From Haemonchus contortus (lineage: Eukaryota > Nematoda > Chromadorea > Rhabditida > Trichostrongylidae), in contig LS997566.1 of the NCBI GenBank assembly GCA_000469685.2, forward strand, positions 17,799,545-17,863,544: DNA of 64,000 nucleotides, given 5' to 3'. Numbering within the stretch: the first letter of the stretch is position 1; every line of letters starts with the position of its first letter. Shown here piece after piece: positions 12,901-23,606 of this stretch. The notes below the pieces were generated by a model. That model did not search any database. It saw nothing but the letters and a program-made list of their open reading frames with translations, and was not told the DNA's origin. The translations under genes and the position numbers were made by a program.

Positions 12901-12962
12901 GAGGTGGACTGTATCCATCAAAACCCGTCAAGGATGAAGGCGGTGGAGGTAGTTGGGCGTGA
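6976..12962 (+). CDS. MOLO1-like TPM-domain single-pass membrane protein
   Basis: Ten exons keep one frame: 6976-7185, 7338-7421, 9961-10038, 10131-10220, 10321-10382, 11148-11269, 11343-11498, 11559-11702, 11783-11890, 12841-12962 (391 residues). Order: signal peptide (1-15, MRWVILFLL...), TPM/MOLO1 domain (about 38-175; GVLSEQARYRLD, KAVVFVVSTDD, FWVARDD), Gly/Pro linker, membrane span (226-247, GWFWFALVGIIIPLL), then a tail rich in Gly, Met and Tyr. The span runs into CCCCCIYCCCC (nine Cys in eleven residues), a likely palmitoylation site. In C. elegans, MOLO-1 of this family is an auxiliary subunit of levamisole-type acetylcholine receptors. Whether this is the molo-1 orthologue or a paralogue cannot be settled here. 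Start chosen for the signal peptide and nearby acceptor. Confidence 0.85.
7819..8078 (+). repeat. tRNA-derived SINE, copy 3, in intron 2 of the MOLO1-like gene
   Basis: The A-box part is degraded, but the B-box region (GGTATCGAATCC) and the body (accaggttcgttcgggaggatgaaagcac..., ...tgtatgggccatatacatg...) match the family. It lies in the 2.5-kb intron 7422-9960. Confidence 0.7.
8545..8640 (-). repeat. tRNA-like B-box repeat, degraded copy, intron 2
   Basis: CGCCGCTGTACGCGATGC...GGCGATTTATGGACAAAACTTCGGTCCGGATGTGACTC corresponds block by block to the repeat at 4385-4490. Here the B-box equivalent is eroded. Confidence 0.5.
9340..9540 (+). repeat. Dispersed repeat pair member (mate at 33535-33720)
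   Basis: The order of blocks is shared with 33535-33720: GCAAAAGTGG(T/C)GAAGA..AACGC, AAAGCTTCAAAAA(A)GAAGTAA.AAAATTA, and AGAAAAA(C)T(G/A)C.CG.GAG. The ends are unclear. It lies in intron 2 of the MOLO1-like gene, while the mate lies in the first visible GGT intron. Confidence 0.5.
10383..11147 (+). other. Intron 5 of the MOLO1-like gene
   Basis: A 765-base intron between TG|GTGAGA and TTTCCAG|G. No repeat shared with the window and no antisense exon seen. Confidence 0.7.
11891..12840 (+). other. Intron 9 of the MOLO1-like gene
   Basis: A 950-base intron between CAAG|GTTCTT and GATTACAG|GTGG. Purine-rich 12600-12760 on the plus strand. No convincing exon. The antisense open stretches at 12319-12775 are serine/leucine low-complexity shadows. 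Confidence 0.6.
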
Positions 12963-13576
12963 AGAGTTCTCACGGAGAGAACAGAAACCGACGGTTTTCT
13001 CAAAACCTATGTCATGTCCCGTTTTCTGCTGTAATTTGCCTTTTTATCGACTGTGACCAACTGGTAAGAAAAGACCTGTAGAATCTAATCATTCTTGAGC
13101 CCTTGAAGCAGCTCTCATAGCTCTGAAGAATCCATAATAACAAACGACAACTAGTCAGTGCAGGGGTTTGAAAATGTTGCTTTCCATGATTTAAATGCAA
13201 CACCTCTTCGACTATGCCTGAATAGCAGCTTTTCGATTTGCTACCTTTTAACGTTGTTTTCAGATAATTGTTTTGATCGTTGTACGCTTTCGCCTTACAC
13301 CTTTTGAGATTATATTTCTTGATTTTTGAAAATTGGCCTAGCAGCTTAGTAGGCTTCTTTGTGTTGTACATACATATTGAATTGTTTATGATTTTCTATT
13401 TTGGCTGCCTAAAACGAATCTCATGGTCAGTAACCAACTACGTACCCATAATCATCGATTTGTATGTATTGCAAAATGGTTTGATAGAGCTCTACTCAAT
13501 AAAATTAATCAAAGGCTTGTGTATGGCTCTGCTTTGGAGAGATGGTCAGATCGTTCAGTGTGCGGTACCTCTTCCC
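12963..13576. other. 3' flank of the MOLO1-like gene
   Basis: No poly(A) signal lies close to the stop at 12962. The nearest plus-strand AATAAA is near 13498. Otherwise unannotated AT-rich DNA. Confidence 0.35.
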
Positions 13577-13985
13577 AGAACATCGCCTTTCCTCGCCGCA
13601 CCCGCCGCGTACCGCAGACATGCGATGAAAGATTGGAGCACGCAAACTGTGAGTTAGAGAGTCCTTTAACTAGTTACAATAATTACAATTGCTGGCCACT
13701 TCCCTCAACTCCAGTGTGGTCGCGATCGTCAATAATAGGGAATGAGCACGTTTTTGCTTAGCCCACGGCCTGCAGTAAGTTTAATCAAACAAACAGAAAA
13801 AAATGAAATCAATAGAAAAGGAAAGGGAGGACACAATAAATATGGTTTCCTATTGGTTGGCGGAGAGGCGGGCTGAGTACGGTAATTGCAGTTTGAAGCT
13901 GCGCGACAACTCAAAAAGATTCGCCGCATGCGGCAAAGCGAACGTGGGAAATTGGGAAGAAGTGCCGTCACCCGATTCTCCAAAA
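13577..13985 (+). repeat. Dispersed repeat pair member (mate at 29420-29785)
   Basis: Shared blocks with 29420-29785 in the same order: CACCCGCCGC(G/A)TA(C/T)CGCAG, GGAGTCCTTTAA-type, CTATTGGTTGGCGGAGAGGCGGG-type, GAGTACGGTA(A/G)TTGCAGT, TTCGCCGCATG(C)CGCAA and CGTCACCCG. The roughly 400-bp copies have diverged. No coding potential. Confidence 0.6.
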
Positions 13986-14129
13986 CAGCAATGAGCATCC
14001 TTGAGCCAATGCTTAGTTATGTTGCATATGTTGGCCCGTGGAAACTTATCATTACCTTCGCTCCTCTTCGCTCTTCCTTACATTATCCTTTAGCAATTCG
14101 TCTAGCTGTGTAATATTAGGATGAAACTA

Positions 14130-14610
14130 ATGGTAAGTAATGATTATTTGATCAGTGACCCAAGTCGATGTAAATCTCTCGATTGATCAGAATTCTGAGC
14201 ACCGTCCTTTCCGATGTTCGTTACTCAACGCGCTTTGGAAGGGACGATGCTCGGAATTTACCTATACACGCAAGTGCAGAAGGGAGTCCGGAGTTTCGAG
14301 CTCCGTCAACGAGCCAAGACCAGGGATGCCGTTGACTACGCCAAGTATGCGATATAGTGATGACCGTCGAACCAAGGCGGTTACTGAAGGGATCCCTCGA
14401 GACATCAAACGAACTCCAGGACGGCTGCCAATGAGATGTTTAGACTTTTTCACGAAAGCTCCGAGCGAAAGGAATTTTGAACCTCGTGTCCTTGAAGCGG
14501 GGACGTTTTACTGGACCACTCTGACAGGGACGAATGGAGGCGTTCGAGGAAGTCGATGATCAACTGGACGATAGGTGATACAGGTAATACAGGTGATCAG
14601 AATCACCGTG
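14130..14610 (+). mobile_element. 3' tail of an RTE-type LINE retrotransposon (remnant)
   Basis: The frame running through 14155-14559 contains DDRRTKAVTEGIPRDIKRTPGR and ends in a WTTL-containing stretch. I recognise this pattern (W-x-R/K-x-V-x-W-IPRD-x-KR-x-x-GRPP-x-RW) from the C terminus of nematode RTE reverse transcriptases. A short tandem GGTGATACAGGTAATACAGG tail (about 14572-14600) is typical of RTE 3' ends. Only the tail is present; the reverse transcriptase and endonuclease are missing. Confidence 0.6.
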
Positions 14611-14798
14611 ACAAAATAAGCACCTATGCTACGTTGCATGCTGTATAAGCGCTAGAATCACCCTCACCAACCTACATTTTGAGCTTACTCCATAATGTTA
14701 CTATTCAGTTTGCGGTGAGTTTTCCGCGAACATACATTAAACTGATAGATCGATAAACAAGCGGACACTCAAGCTGCTGCTCTACAAAAGAAACATAC

Positions 14799-14804
14799 TT
14801 TATT
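14799..14804 (-). terminator. Poly(A) signal AATAAA of the PDZ gene
   Basis: TTTATT on the plus strand, i.e. AATAAA on the minus strand, 29 bases past the stop codon of the PDZ gene. The spacing is normal for a short nematode 3' UTR. Confidence 0.55.
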
Positions 14805-14832
14805 AAAAATTTGTAATTCGTTAACCAAAATT

Positions 14833-17800
14833 CTATTTAGCGTTTTTGCACGGGCGTAGCTTCGTAGGATCGAAGTCCGCTGCTATTTCTACCTGAAATG
14901 AAAATCGAGGAATTAGAAAATAAGCCCGTCGAAGAAGTATCACCACTTCAGCTAGATGCTGAAGTAACCAGTAATTCAGGTGGTTTTGTTAGGGAAGAGT
15001 TATCCAAATGACATAGGAAGGGGCATCATAGGTCTGGCTCATACCCTCCTGAAAATGATACTGAACGACTTTCAACCTCTACCCTGGTAAGTGATGGTAG
15101 CGTTGTCAAGTTTCGAATTCGATGAATCGCATAGACGGTGCAGCGCAATTCTGAGCATTCATCTGTGATTAAGGTATTCATGGGTCATTTATCGTTAATT
15201 TCACTGGATGTCCTGACACCTGAGGCCACAACTCTGACTGAAAGTCGAATGCGCAATTCCAATACAGTACAGGTCAACTCTAAAAGTTTTTACAATCAAA
15301 CTGGTCTCCTAGGGGACAGATTGACCTTTGAAGAGGCCTTCAAGCAGGAGTTCCCTCAACTAGCTGAAGATCTGTTCTTACCTCTGTTCTCTCCTGTGGA
15401 GCAATGCTAACACTTTTTTTCGAATGTGCGCTGGAATAAGCGCTGACGGCAGGCATCTGATTGACTGTTTTCTTGAAACGTTCAATCTGAAATTATGGGA
15501 TTCAGGATAGTCGGAGAAACCAGAAGTCAAGATACCCTGCGATTCTACCAAACTAGAAATCCGTACACTGCTATTTAGAAGCAGTATGGACGAAGCAGTT
15601 TACAAAGAATTCTTTCTAATATTTTGCCCTGGGATGGGCCTTCTATCCCCAAGTATAGCACAAGAGATGCTGTCGGGTTGAAAACGGCCCAGATAGGACG
15701 AATTAAGGGCCACGAATCGGCTTAGCAGACATACATACGCGAAGGCGGACGAGTTCTCACGGGGTTGTAGAGGCAGCACAGCATGCACTAGTTGCACTGG
15801 GACGCACACGTTGCACGTAGGCAGTTTACTATAGCCATCTGTGCTTACGTAGCCAACGGCACACACAATTGAACATCTCGTCCAAGTACCCTTTCCATGC
15901 AACTTTTGTCAGCACATCGTCGTTACCTTCTGATTTTACTACTTTTTGAAGCTATATATTACCCTGAGTACGCCGATTTCTGTGTTTCCTGTGTCACTTT
16001 TGCACTGTGCTGGCCTATTACTTCCATTATTCGTGTAAAACTAGATATCCCAAAATAATCGTGAACTGCACCTTAAACTCTATCTCTTCCAAACCTTTAT
16101 CGGTTGAATCAGCATGAGGCGAAACAATGTTGGTTAACCTAATTCAGAATGGAAATCGTACCGCTCGGCTGACTGTGGAAACCGCTTCTGATGGATTGCT
16201 GTAGGGGTTCAAAAAGAGGTGACTTGTTTCATTCAATTTACCTGTTTCAAAGCGATCTCTGTGACATCAGGCGCCATGTCGTAGCACTCACGATAAGCCT
16301 CTCCAGCTGGACACTCAATAAGGAAACATATCTGAACCACGGCAGCTGAAGCCTCGATTAGGAATGATTTCAGTTTAAGCCCTTCTATGCAAAGTTTGCT
16401 GCGAAAGTGTTTCAGGAAGCCTACTGATCGGCAAGGTCGGCCAAAATGAAGGGGACTACATCCATTTATTCGAATGCTCAGTTGTTCAATCGATGCAACG
16501 TTTAGTTGCATTTGTTTATAGCCGTTGCGGATTTCTTCAAGGTAACTTCAATTTGGCATTATACCCCATGGGTTTCCTTCACAGGGAACTCTTTTTCTTC
16601 GAAGGATTTTTTGTCAGTTGATGGCCACCGACACACACACCGACACACAACAACACATTCACAAACATACACAACGAACACATACACTAAGCGCGTTATA
16701 TATGGTAGGATCAGTTGGTGGTTAATTACCAAAGGATCCTTCATTATGCTTCAAGTTTATTCAAGAATCGTAGGTCCCGCTAAATGGCTACACCAGCTTT
16801 AACATCATTAACATCACTATTACTAAACAATGAATGGATGAGAAATTGCAAAAGAGCTAGAATAGCACTACTCTGAGGGTTGCCTTTTACTGACTGCCCT
16901 ATGAGCCTCCCGAATGACCCTCACTGCTTTTTTCACTTTCTTTTTGGAAAATGAATGAGAGGATTGAAGACTGAAAAGTGAAAACAGACGTACCCGACGA
17001 TTTTTTGCGATGCTTTCGGAGACGTAGTATTTAAGCATTGTTTTGCTGGCTACTGGTTTATCGTCCACCTCGCTGAAAGGGTTCGTTCATTCTTCCTTAC
17101 AAAAACCTTTTTTACTTCCTTGATCAAATATCACAAAGAAACTCTAGTCAGTAAAGTTCTATTGGAGTCACTTCGCTTACCGTATGATATCACCAGGACG
17201 AAGATGAACAGCAGCAATACTTGAATAGTCAACATTGTGTACCTGAACACAAACAGTAAAGCCGATTTTCTCTAGGGTCCAATTCGTGATCATGACAGAG
17301 AAAGCGTTGGTATACAACATATATTAGGTTGGAAGGAAAGTCCTGCGACACAATGAAGGTCTTCTTCAAATCATTTCTGAAATTTTCCAGGCCATTCAAT
17401 TTTCGGAAATATATTTACCAAAGAGGTCAACAACCTTCTATTATCCTATGAGTAAATCACTGATGCCTTTAATCCAGGAATGAGGAAGCTGTGGCTCAAA
17501 AAAGTAATAGACTGCCGTTTTCAGATCACATTAAGTTACGATTTTTTTTTAGCACAACGAGATGCTCAAGAAGGCGGAGCGCATGGTAGGTAAAAGGGGC
17601 ACCACTTGGTGAGTACGACTGATGAACAACCTGTAACCAATTGGAATCGTAGAACTTTTGACGCGTGTTTGAAGCGAAATTGCGACGTGCGTTGACCCCC
17701 TGTAGGGACCTGATTTACGATTTTGATCGTCCTTCTCTGACACCGTTGGCCAAATTTCGGGGTTCATAAGGGTAACCGATAGCTGTGTCCATCTAGTCTG

Positions 17801-20800
17801 CGTTTAGCAACTCATAGTGGATGGATCCCTTCAACCTCCTTCAATTTAAGGGACGATGCTTGCGTAACTTCAAAAGCTAGTATCTCCCTCAGAGAAGCGA
17901 TCCAACCGATTGTTGACCGTTGATCGGTGAGCAGTGCCGACATTGATTGGGTTGCTGATAATTTGAGCTGCTACACCCCTATTTTTCCCTTGGTGTGTTC
18001 AGAATAAGGTGATGTTACGAATCGAGTGTTGTCCATTCATTGACCGTAATGCTGCTAAAGCCCACACGCGTGCCCTTATTCACTCATGTGTTGATTAACT
18101 GAGGAATGTCCTACATGTTTATCACTCTTGCTACCGTGTTCACATTGTTGATACAAATTGTTGACGCTCCAAATTTTTTGTCGCAGGACTTTCCTTCCAA
18201 CCCAATATATAGAGCAACAATGAGAAGAATGAAGAGGCACAGTGTCCACACTTGCGTAATGGAAGTAGCTTACAAAGAGCCCTTTTTGACTCCTTCCAGT
18301 GAAGATGCACCACTCATATTTTGGCTCTGCTCTTATTTTCGGGTTCAAAGTTGTCGTTGAGTAGAGGACTTTTTTCGAGAAACAAATGAAAACAAAAAAG
18401 CAAGTCGGTACGAAGAATCGAACAGGTTAAGCACCTGCAGCCTTTCCCTGGCATCGTACTTCACATTGAGACCGAGTTGAACATTACGCAACTCTGGAGC
18501 AGAACTCAGCTGAATCGCTACCTGGAAAAAGTACAACCAGTACTAGTCAGCTGATTTGATATCAACTATTGATTATCTAGTGACAATCTTAAAGCCGCTG
18601 CTCCCTTGAGGAACAGAGGATTTGAGCGAAATTCTTGGACCATCCATCTATTGGAAGCAACCTTGTATGTTACTGTGAAAGGAACCATGTTTCATGTTGG
18701 TGGGAACCCTTTCATTCGTTGGATATCAGAAGAGTCGAGCGGACGGCTATTGAGACTGTTCTTATATGTAGTCGACATGGGCTCATCCGGTCTGGGAGAG
18801 GAGTTTTAATTGATAAGACACATAGACGTAGATAGATTCACCAGATCCGTTTAGAAACTAATCTGAGTTGTCCCTGAGCGAATGTGGCCGCTTACTATTT
18901 CTTCTTATAACTTTTTAAAGACCTTTAAAAAGTATTCTGACGCAGTACTCACATAATAAACGTCAATTGGTCTTCCTGTAACCTTTTCGGTATCCTTATC
19001 CATCTGGATTCGTTCCAGTGTCGTACATCGATGCTCACACCACGACCACATGCCATGCCGCACTTTCACTGCTACTCTCTGGAAAGTTTGCATCGCTCAA
19101 GACACTCAAGACATTTGATAAGAAGTGACACCTGAAATGCTTGCACATCGCTTCAGCAATTTTAATGTTCAGGTAGTCATACTCAAAGATAGATGGGATT
19201 CCCCATATCCATTGTCAAGTGCACTCGAATCTTCATACGACTTTTCAAGTAGCCCATTTCTAATCACCTATAGTGTAGACTTAATATCAGAAAATGGACG
19301 GACCTCTGATGATCCCTTTAGCTTTTGGTAGATCTCCTCAGCACTTGTGATCGGTTCGCCATCAAGTGCAATAATCGTGTCTCCAACGAAGATTTTGTTG
19401 GTGAGTACGGAGTTCACATCAATATGAGTAATCTGGAAGACATCTTCTGTACCATAGTTCTCCTATTCCATTCCTTAGCCGAACATGATGCTTTAGAACG
19501 GTGCAATCAGCAACGAGCGAACATCTCTCACGTTGGCGGTAACAGGATCGCTACCAAAGTAGAATATTCCCTTCACTTACAGCTGACTGCACCTTTTCAA
19601 AGAGTTGCACTTTTATAAACGCTACAAGGAGTCTGAACATTTTTTGCTTGGTACGGGTATCCCGCAGTGCATAGGAGAGACCGAGACGTTTCATCCGTGC
19701 GTTTAACACCAGTTTGAATCTATTTGTAGGTAAGACTTATGAGTATAAGTCACTCGTGGGTGTTCTTATGAACTTTCCACCGAGACCCCCTGTTGTTTGC
19801 TCTGCCTGTTTCCTCTTACATTGACCTCTTTTGCATGCTGTGAAAGATTTGAAGTTGCTAGAGTATCTTCACGGTGGGTATGACGGTACTGGTGGGACGG
19901 GCAGTAGGACCGGTTTGTGTAATCGGTCCACCGCACGCGGCTATCGCGGACTATTTGTCTCATTATAACAGTTCTAGCGTTCTTCATAGGGCTCAATCGC
20001 GATACGATTATTACTTTTGGCATGATTCTACCGTTAGTTCTTTTGTTCCTGTATTTCTTACTTGCTGCTGCATTCTGCTACATTCCTTCGCGCGCGGCGT
20101 CTCTCTCGCAGCGACGCGACAATTTCGTTCGTACTACACCACACCCACGGCCCTGCTATCATGACTGCACGGAGAACGAGATCCTTGTAACAACAGGAGT
20201 GATGAAGGTAGGATAATTGATTGGTTCGGATTCGGATGCATCCGAAGCATGAAAGGTGATAGGAAATAACGAGATGTTGGTGACGCACACATTGTGAACA
20301 CCGTGACCATTGAAGGAAGCACCCCTGATTCAAGGAGGAGTAGTGCCATCATTCCAATCTCCAATTAGGAGGGAGCGCAATGGAGTGTTCAAAGTACCGT
20401 GACATCAGGTCAACCGGGTACCGATGAAGCTTATTAGCGGCTAATGGGTTCAAGGTTGACGACGTAATAGTCTCACAAGCAATGGAGGAGTATAGAAAGG
20501 CGTAGAACCTCCCTGGACTTGGAAAGGGCGTGTGAGTGTCTACCAGCCCTATGGAGAACGCTACGAGAACGATACGATCAAAAATCAATCCGAGCCAGTT
20601 CCTCGTCTTGCTAACACCGGAAGTCATTACAAAAGCCCTAGTGGGAGGTCCGCTGGGATCTGTTGGCATCACTCTTATACTGGAGAACAGGGAAGAACTC
20701 CACAATGAGCAGCAGAAATGACAGAGCCCTCTGGCTAGGAACAGGCTGTATGCAAAGAAAATAAAAAACCGGCTTGGAAGACGGCGCGGAGCCAACAGTC

Positions 20801-21473
20801 GAAGGTCTTGAGGAAGCCATTTGATAGTCCATGCTGAAATCGAGCTTATGGTAGAAGATCCCGCAGATCGAATGAAATGGAGATGATTAATAACTGTAAC
20901 CGACCCTGCGACGGTTCGGTACTAACAACGAATGTCCGTTTCATTGCCAGTCAAATCAGGGGTTCGTATCACGTCGCTGAGTGATAACATTGCGATGTAG
21001 CACTCCACTCCTAGTTAGAATCAACTGGCGGAAGTTTCAAGTAGCATGCTGCTGGAGACAGCTTCTAATGGATTTCTGTAGGATTGCATGGATTCTTGTA
21101 CAAAGGGGTTTATTAATCGCCCTCCTCGCTGGAGAGAGGCTCATCAGTTATTGGTATAGATAATATTCGTAACTAACTCATTTGGTTATTCACAGTCCTA
21201 CAATGAAGAGTTATTAGGGTGGAGTTGGAAGGATGACATATCCATTCAGTTTGTAGCTTATCATAATTACTAGAACTTTGTCGTCATTGCTACGTAATCA
21301 GAGCCTAACTTCCATTCCGGTGTATTTGCAATAGTACTTACTCGACAATCACTTTTATGTATCCGTGCCCCCATCGGTTTACGGACGACGTAAGTCTCAC
21401 AGTACTCCTTGGGAATTTCCACTGGACTTTCACGTGAATATGGTCGTGGCTTCCTAGAACGGAATTCTGTCAT
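14833..21473 (-). CDS. Two-PDZ-domain protein (nematode-type adaptor)
   Basis: Eight minus-strand exons join in phase: 21473-21342, 19432-19304, 19078-18953, 18521-18435, 18326-18274, 17072-16994, 16331-16242, 14892-14833 (756 bases, 251 residues plus stop). PDZ 1, about residues 28-96, has a clear core (KIFVGDTIIALDGEPITS, AEEIYQKLK, then RVAVKV as the last strand). Residues 130-212 look like a divergent PDZ: VQLGLNV, SLEGVKKGSF, EVDDKPV, ICFLIE. The carboxylate-binding loop of PDZ 1 is not a canonical GLGF (PMGARI at that spot), so the ligand is unclear. No signal peptide or membrane span, so probably a cytoplasmic scaffold. Start chosen at the first ATG; an upstream exon-like piece at about 21528-21576 does not fit in phase. 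The acceptor of exon 5 is weak. Confidence 0.7.
14893..16241 (-). other. Last intron of the PDZ gene
   Basis: A 1.35-kb intron. It holds an open plus-strand stretch at 15138-15410 and a minus-strand one at 15600-15902, neither recognised. A fragment at about 16050-16085 (AATCGTGAACTGCACCTT) resembles the end of the TIR element family. Confidence 0.5.
16625..16720. repeat. CA-rich microsatellite with a shared 3' motif
   Basis: A run of CACACACAC/CGACACAC units ends in ACACTAAGCGCGTTATATATGGTAGGAT. The array at 30980-31045 ends in nearly the same sequence, so the microsatellite is probably part of a dispersed element. It sits in an intron of the PDZ gene. Confidence 0.55.
17324..18205 (-). mobile_element. 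Dead mariner element in an intron of the PDZ gene
   Basis: The 882-bp element has TIRs TTAGGTTGGAAGGAAAGTCC / TTGGGTTGGAAGGAAAGTCC (one mismatch over about 26 bases) and TA on both sides (17322-17323, 18206-18207). Read on the minus strand it keeps mariner transposase landmarks: HYELLNAD, a W-x-V-x-H-x-x-YSP segment, then a YH-x-LR-x-LEH segment. Several stops break the frame and the catalytic D-D region is lost. Mariners are usually about 1.3 kb, so about one third is deleted. It lies between exons 5 and 6 of the PDZ gene, in the same orientation. Confidence 0.8.
19866..20152 (+). repeat. 270-bp dispersed repeat, copy 2
   Basis: Opposite orientation to copy 1: GGGCAGTAGGACCGGTTTGTG, CCGCACGCGGCTATCGCGG, GCTCAATCGCGATACGATTA, CATTCCTTCGCGCGCGGCG, TCTCGCAGCGACGCGACAATTTC. 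It lies in the 1.9-kb first intron of the PDZ gene. Confidence 0.65.
20153..21341. other. Rest of the first intron of the PDZ gene
   Basis: Contains a 148-codon open stretch on the minus strand (20349-20795) without splice signals or a recognised domain; see rejected items. No shared repeat recognised. Confidence 0.4.
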
Positions 21474-22196
21474 GGTTGAAACCACTGGTACTACTTAATC
21501 TCTAATCAGAATACAACTCACCCGCCGCTGTTCTCTTTCGATGACGGGAGCTTGAAAACTTTTATCGGCCTAAATATGTGGTGTCGGCAGAGGTAGACCA
21601 ACAGAAATATATTTCATTTGTGAATGTTGTGCAGGCGTCACGTCCATGGCGAAACAAAATGGATTTATTCACAGAACCAACATACATTATAGAGGAGCTA
21701 TCAAGCGGCTGCATCTCGGCTGATTGCACTAGTAAATGACCTTCACTCTTACTAGGTAAGTGTTTATATTTACATGGGAAGCAAACAGTGATCTGCGGAA
21801 CAAACTAATGTTAATGCAACTGGATCATTCGCATAGAAGAGGGATGCAGTACTGTTGATAATATCCAGGTAGCGGTAGCAGTGACCACCAAATGGCAATT
21901 ATACCCTGTGCATATGCTGTGTGCTGCACTAAGTGTTGCACCGTACTTGAATGAATTGAATGGGGTAAACTCGCAGTTCCCACTAATTTTCTCACCTCCT
22001 AACTTCTAAGAAACTGCCTTCCAGCTCTTCTAAGCATTCGGATTGGCTGCTGAAAAGTGAGTGTCGGAGCAAGATACACATAGTTGCGTACATTTCTAAA
22101 CGCTATCTTCGAATATTCATTAAGGGTTAGCTACTTGCGGGCAAACTCTGGGCTTGGACGTGACCCGAACCCCGTACTGTGCAATCAGGACACCTG
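21474..22196. other. Upstream flank of the PDZ gene
   Basis: An exon-like piece on the minus strand (about 21576-21528, ATTTAG|GCC ... CGGCGG|GTGAGT) has good splice sites, but both open frames are out of phase with the first coding exon. It may be an untranslated 5' exon. A tRNA-like repeat scrap lies at 22125-22195. Confidence 0.35.
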
Positions 22197-22640
22197 TGGA
22201 TACCATATCTGGCACTATTAAATCGGAAAACGGCCTGGTTAGGGAGTTATAAGGGTTCAAACATTGGTCCGTGTGTATATTCGGCGAGTTTCACCGGCAT
22301 TGTAGAGGCTGCACCGATCACAAGGGAACCCTGTAGGAAGTTCACACATTTGGTCATGACCCATAGCGACAGTGAAAGACAGTTCTGTACAGTTCTGGCT
22401 TGATGTAGTCAGCACTTTGTGCAATTCCAATAACTGCAATCTCGTCCGAATACCCCTTCCATGTTATTTCCGACATGGCAATCTCGTCCAACCACTATTT
22501 TCTCTACTTCTAGGGAGCCGTATTTTTCTCGAGATGGGCAAATTCTCTCGCTCTCTTCTTTACGGATAAACTATTCCCAATCTATACTTACGCTTCTAGA
22601 ATGAAAAGGGGTACTTCAGAATTATCGCAAACTGTGCCTT
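22197..22640 (-). mobile_element. TIR element family, copy b
   Basis: Matches copies at 32112 and 54805 over most of the length (ttaaatcggaaaacggcctggttagggagttataa..., ...gtttcaccggcattgtagaggctgcaccgatcac...). It ends ATTATCGCAAACTGTGCCTTTAA. One end is truncated. Confidence 0.65.
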
Positions 22641-23342
22641 TAAGTTGAATTATTAATATTGATTTCTCTATTTCACACGCTAGCACTCTTCACGAGAAAG
22701 GTTCATTTTCTATAGAACGCAGTTCGCTTTTCTTTGAGTTATCTTTCGCTTCTAATGTCTTGTTTTGTTGTAATCAGTTGTTCAACGCTACCGACTGCCT
22801 TCCGTCAACTGTTTTCGCAATAGTCACGCTCTCTTGGAGACATACTAAAGATCCTTGTTCTCAAGGCTGCTCTTCTCCAAGCTTGTCAGCTCCTTGTTGG
22901 GTTCCACTTTTTTCTTATTGGCTTCTAGAACCTTTACAGAGAGATAAGTAAATTTGATCGCCCCCCATTTCGTCTTTTACAGACAATTGAATTATTCCTC
23001 CTGCCGGCGTCTGCCCACTTTTCCTGGATACTAAAAGGTTTTTAAACAAATTTGACTTCTTGTTCTTAATTCAGCTTACACCGGTGCACGCCCTCAGCGC
23101 TGACATTTGACCTACAAAGCGTGCAGTGAAGTGAGCCGAGGCCTTGCTTGGAGTGTTAAGGGCTCCCTCAGAATGCCTAGGCCCTTAGGAGCGCTGGTGA
23201 GGGTGCTAAAATCTCAGGGCCATGACAGGCTGCGTGAATGGAGAACGACTAAAATGGCGATCTCTAATCTCTATGAGTGTCTGCATTGAAAGCACGTATA
23301 CAAGATCCGTTGAGTACAAGCCAAGAAGATAAAGTACGACGT
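22641..23342. other. Intergenic, nothing recognised
   Basis: About 700 bases without an exon or shared repeat. Confidence 0.4.
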
Positions 23343-23606
23343 CACGGGGGGAGGGGTTGTAGGAACTGTTCTGTGTAATCGATCCGCCGCCCGCGGCTGT
23401 CGCGAAACATTTGCCTCGTTATAACTGTTCTAGCGTTATTCATACAGCTCAATCGCTATGCGATTATTACTTTGAATGATTCTACTGTCAGTTCTTTTAA
23501 TCTTGAATTTCTTACTTGCTGCTGCATTCTGCTACATTCCTTCGCAAGCGGCGTCTCTCTCGCTGCGACGCGACAGTTTCGTCACTACTGCACCACACCC
23601 CGTCAC
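23343..23606 (+). repeat. 270-bp dispersed repeat, copy 3
   Basis: GTGTAATCGATCCGCCGCCC, GCTCAATCGCTATGCGATTA, CTGCTACATTCCTTCGCAAG, GCTGCGACGCGACAGTTTCG: the same order and orientation as copy 2. Confidence 0.65.

Noticed and set aside
17181..17235. ATG exon encoding a signal-peptide-like stretch (MLTIQVLLLFIFVLVIS) with a GTAAGC donor
   Set aside because: It ends in phase 1, while the next exon (17072) needs phase 2. Joining them gives a stop within eight codons. The PDZ exon at 18274 fits that junction exactly.
20349..20795. 148-codon minus-strand open stretch
   Set aside because: It lies within an intron on the PDZ gene's strand, has no splice sites or recognised motif, and its Ser/Leu/Phe bias looks like a chance frame.
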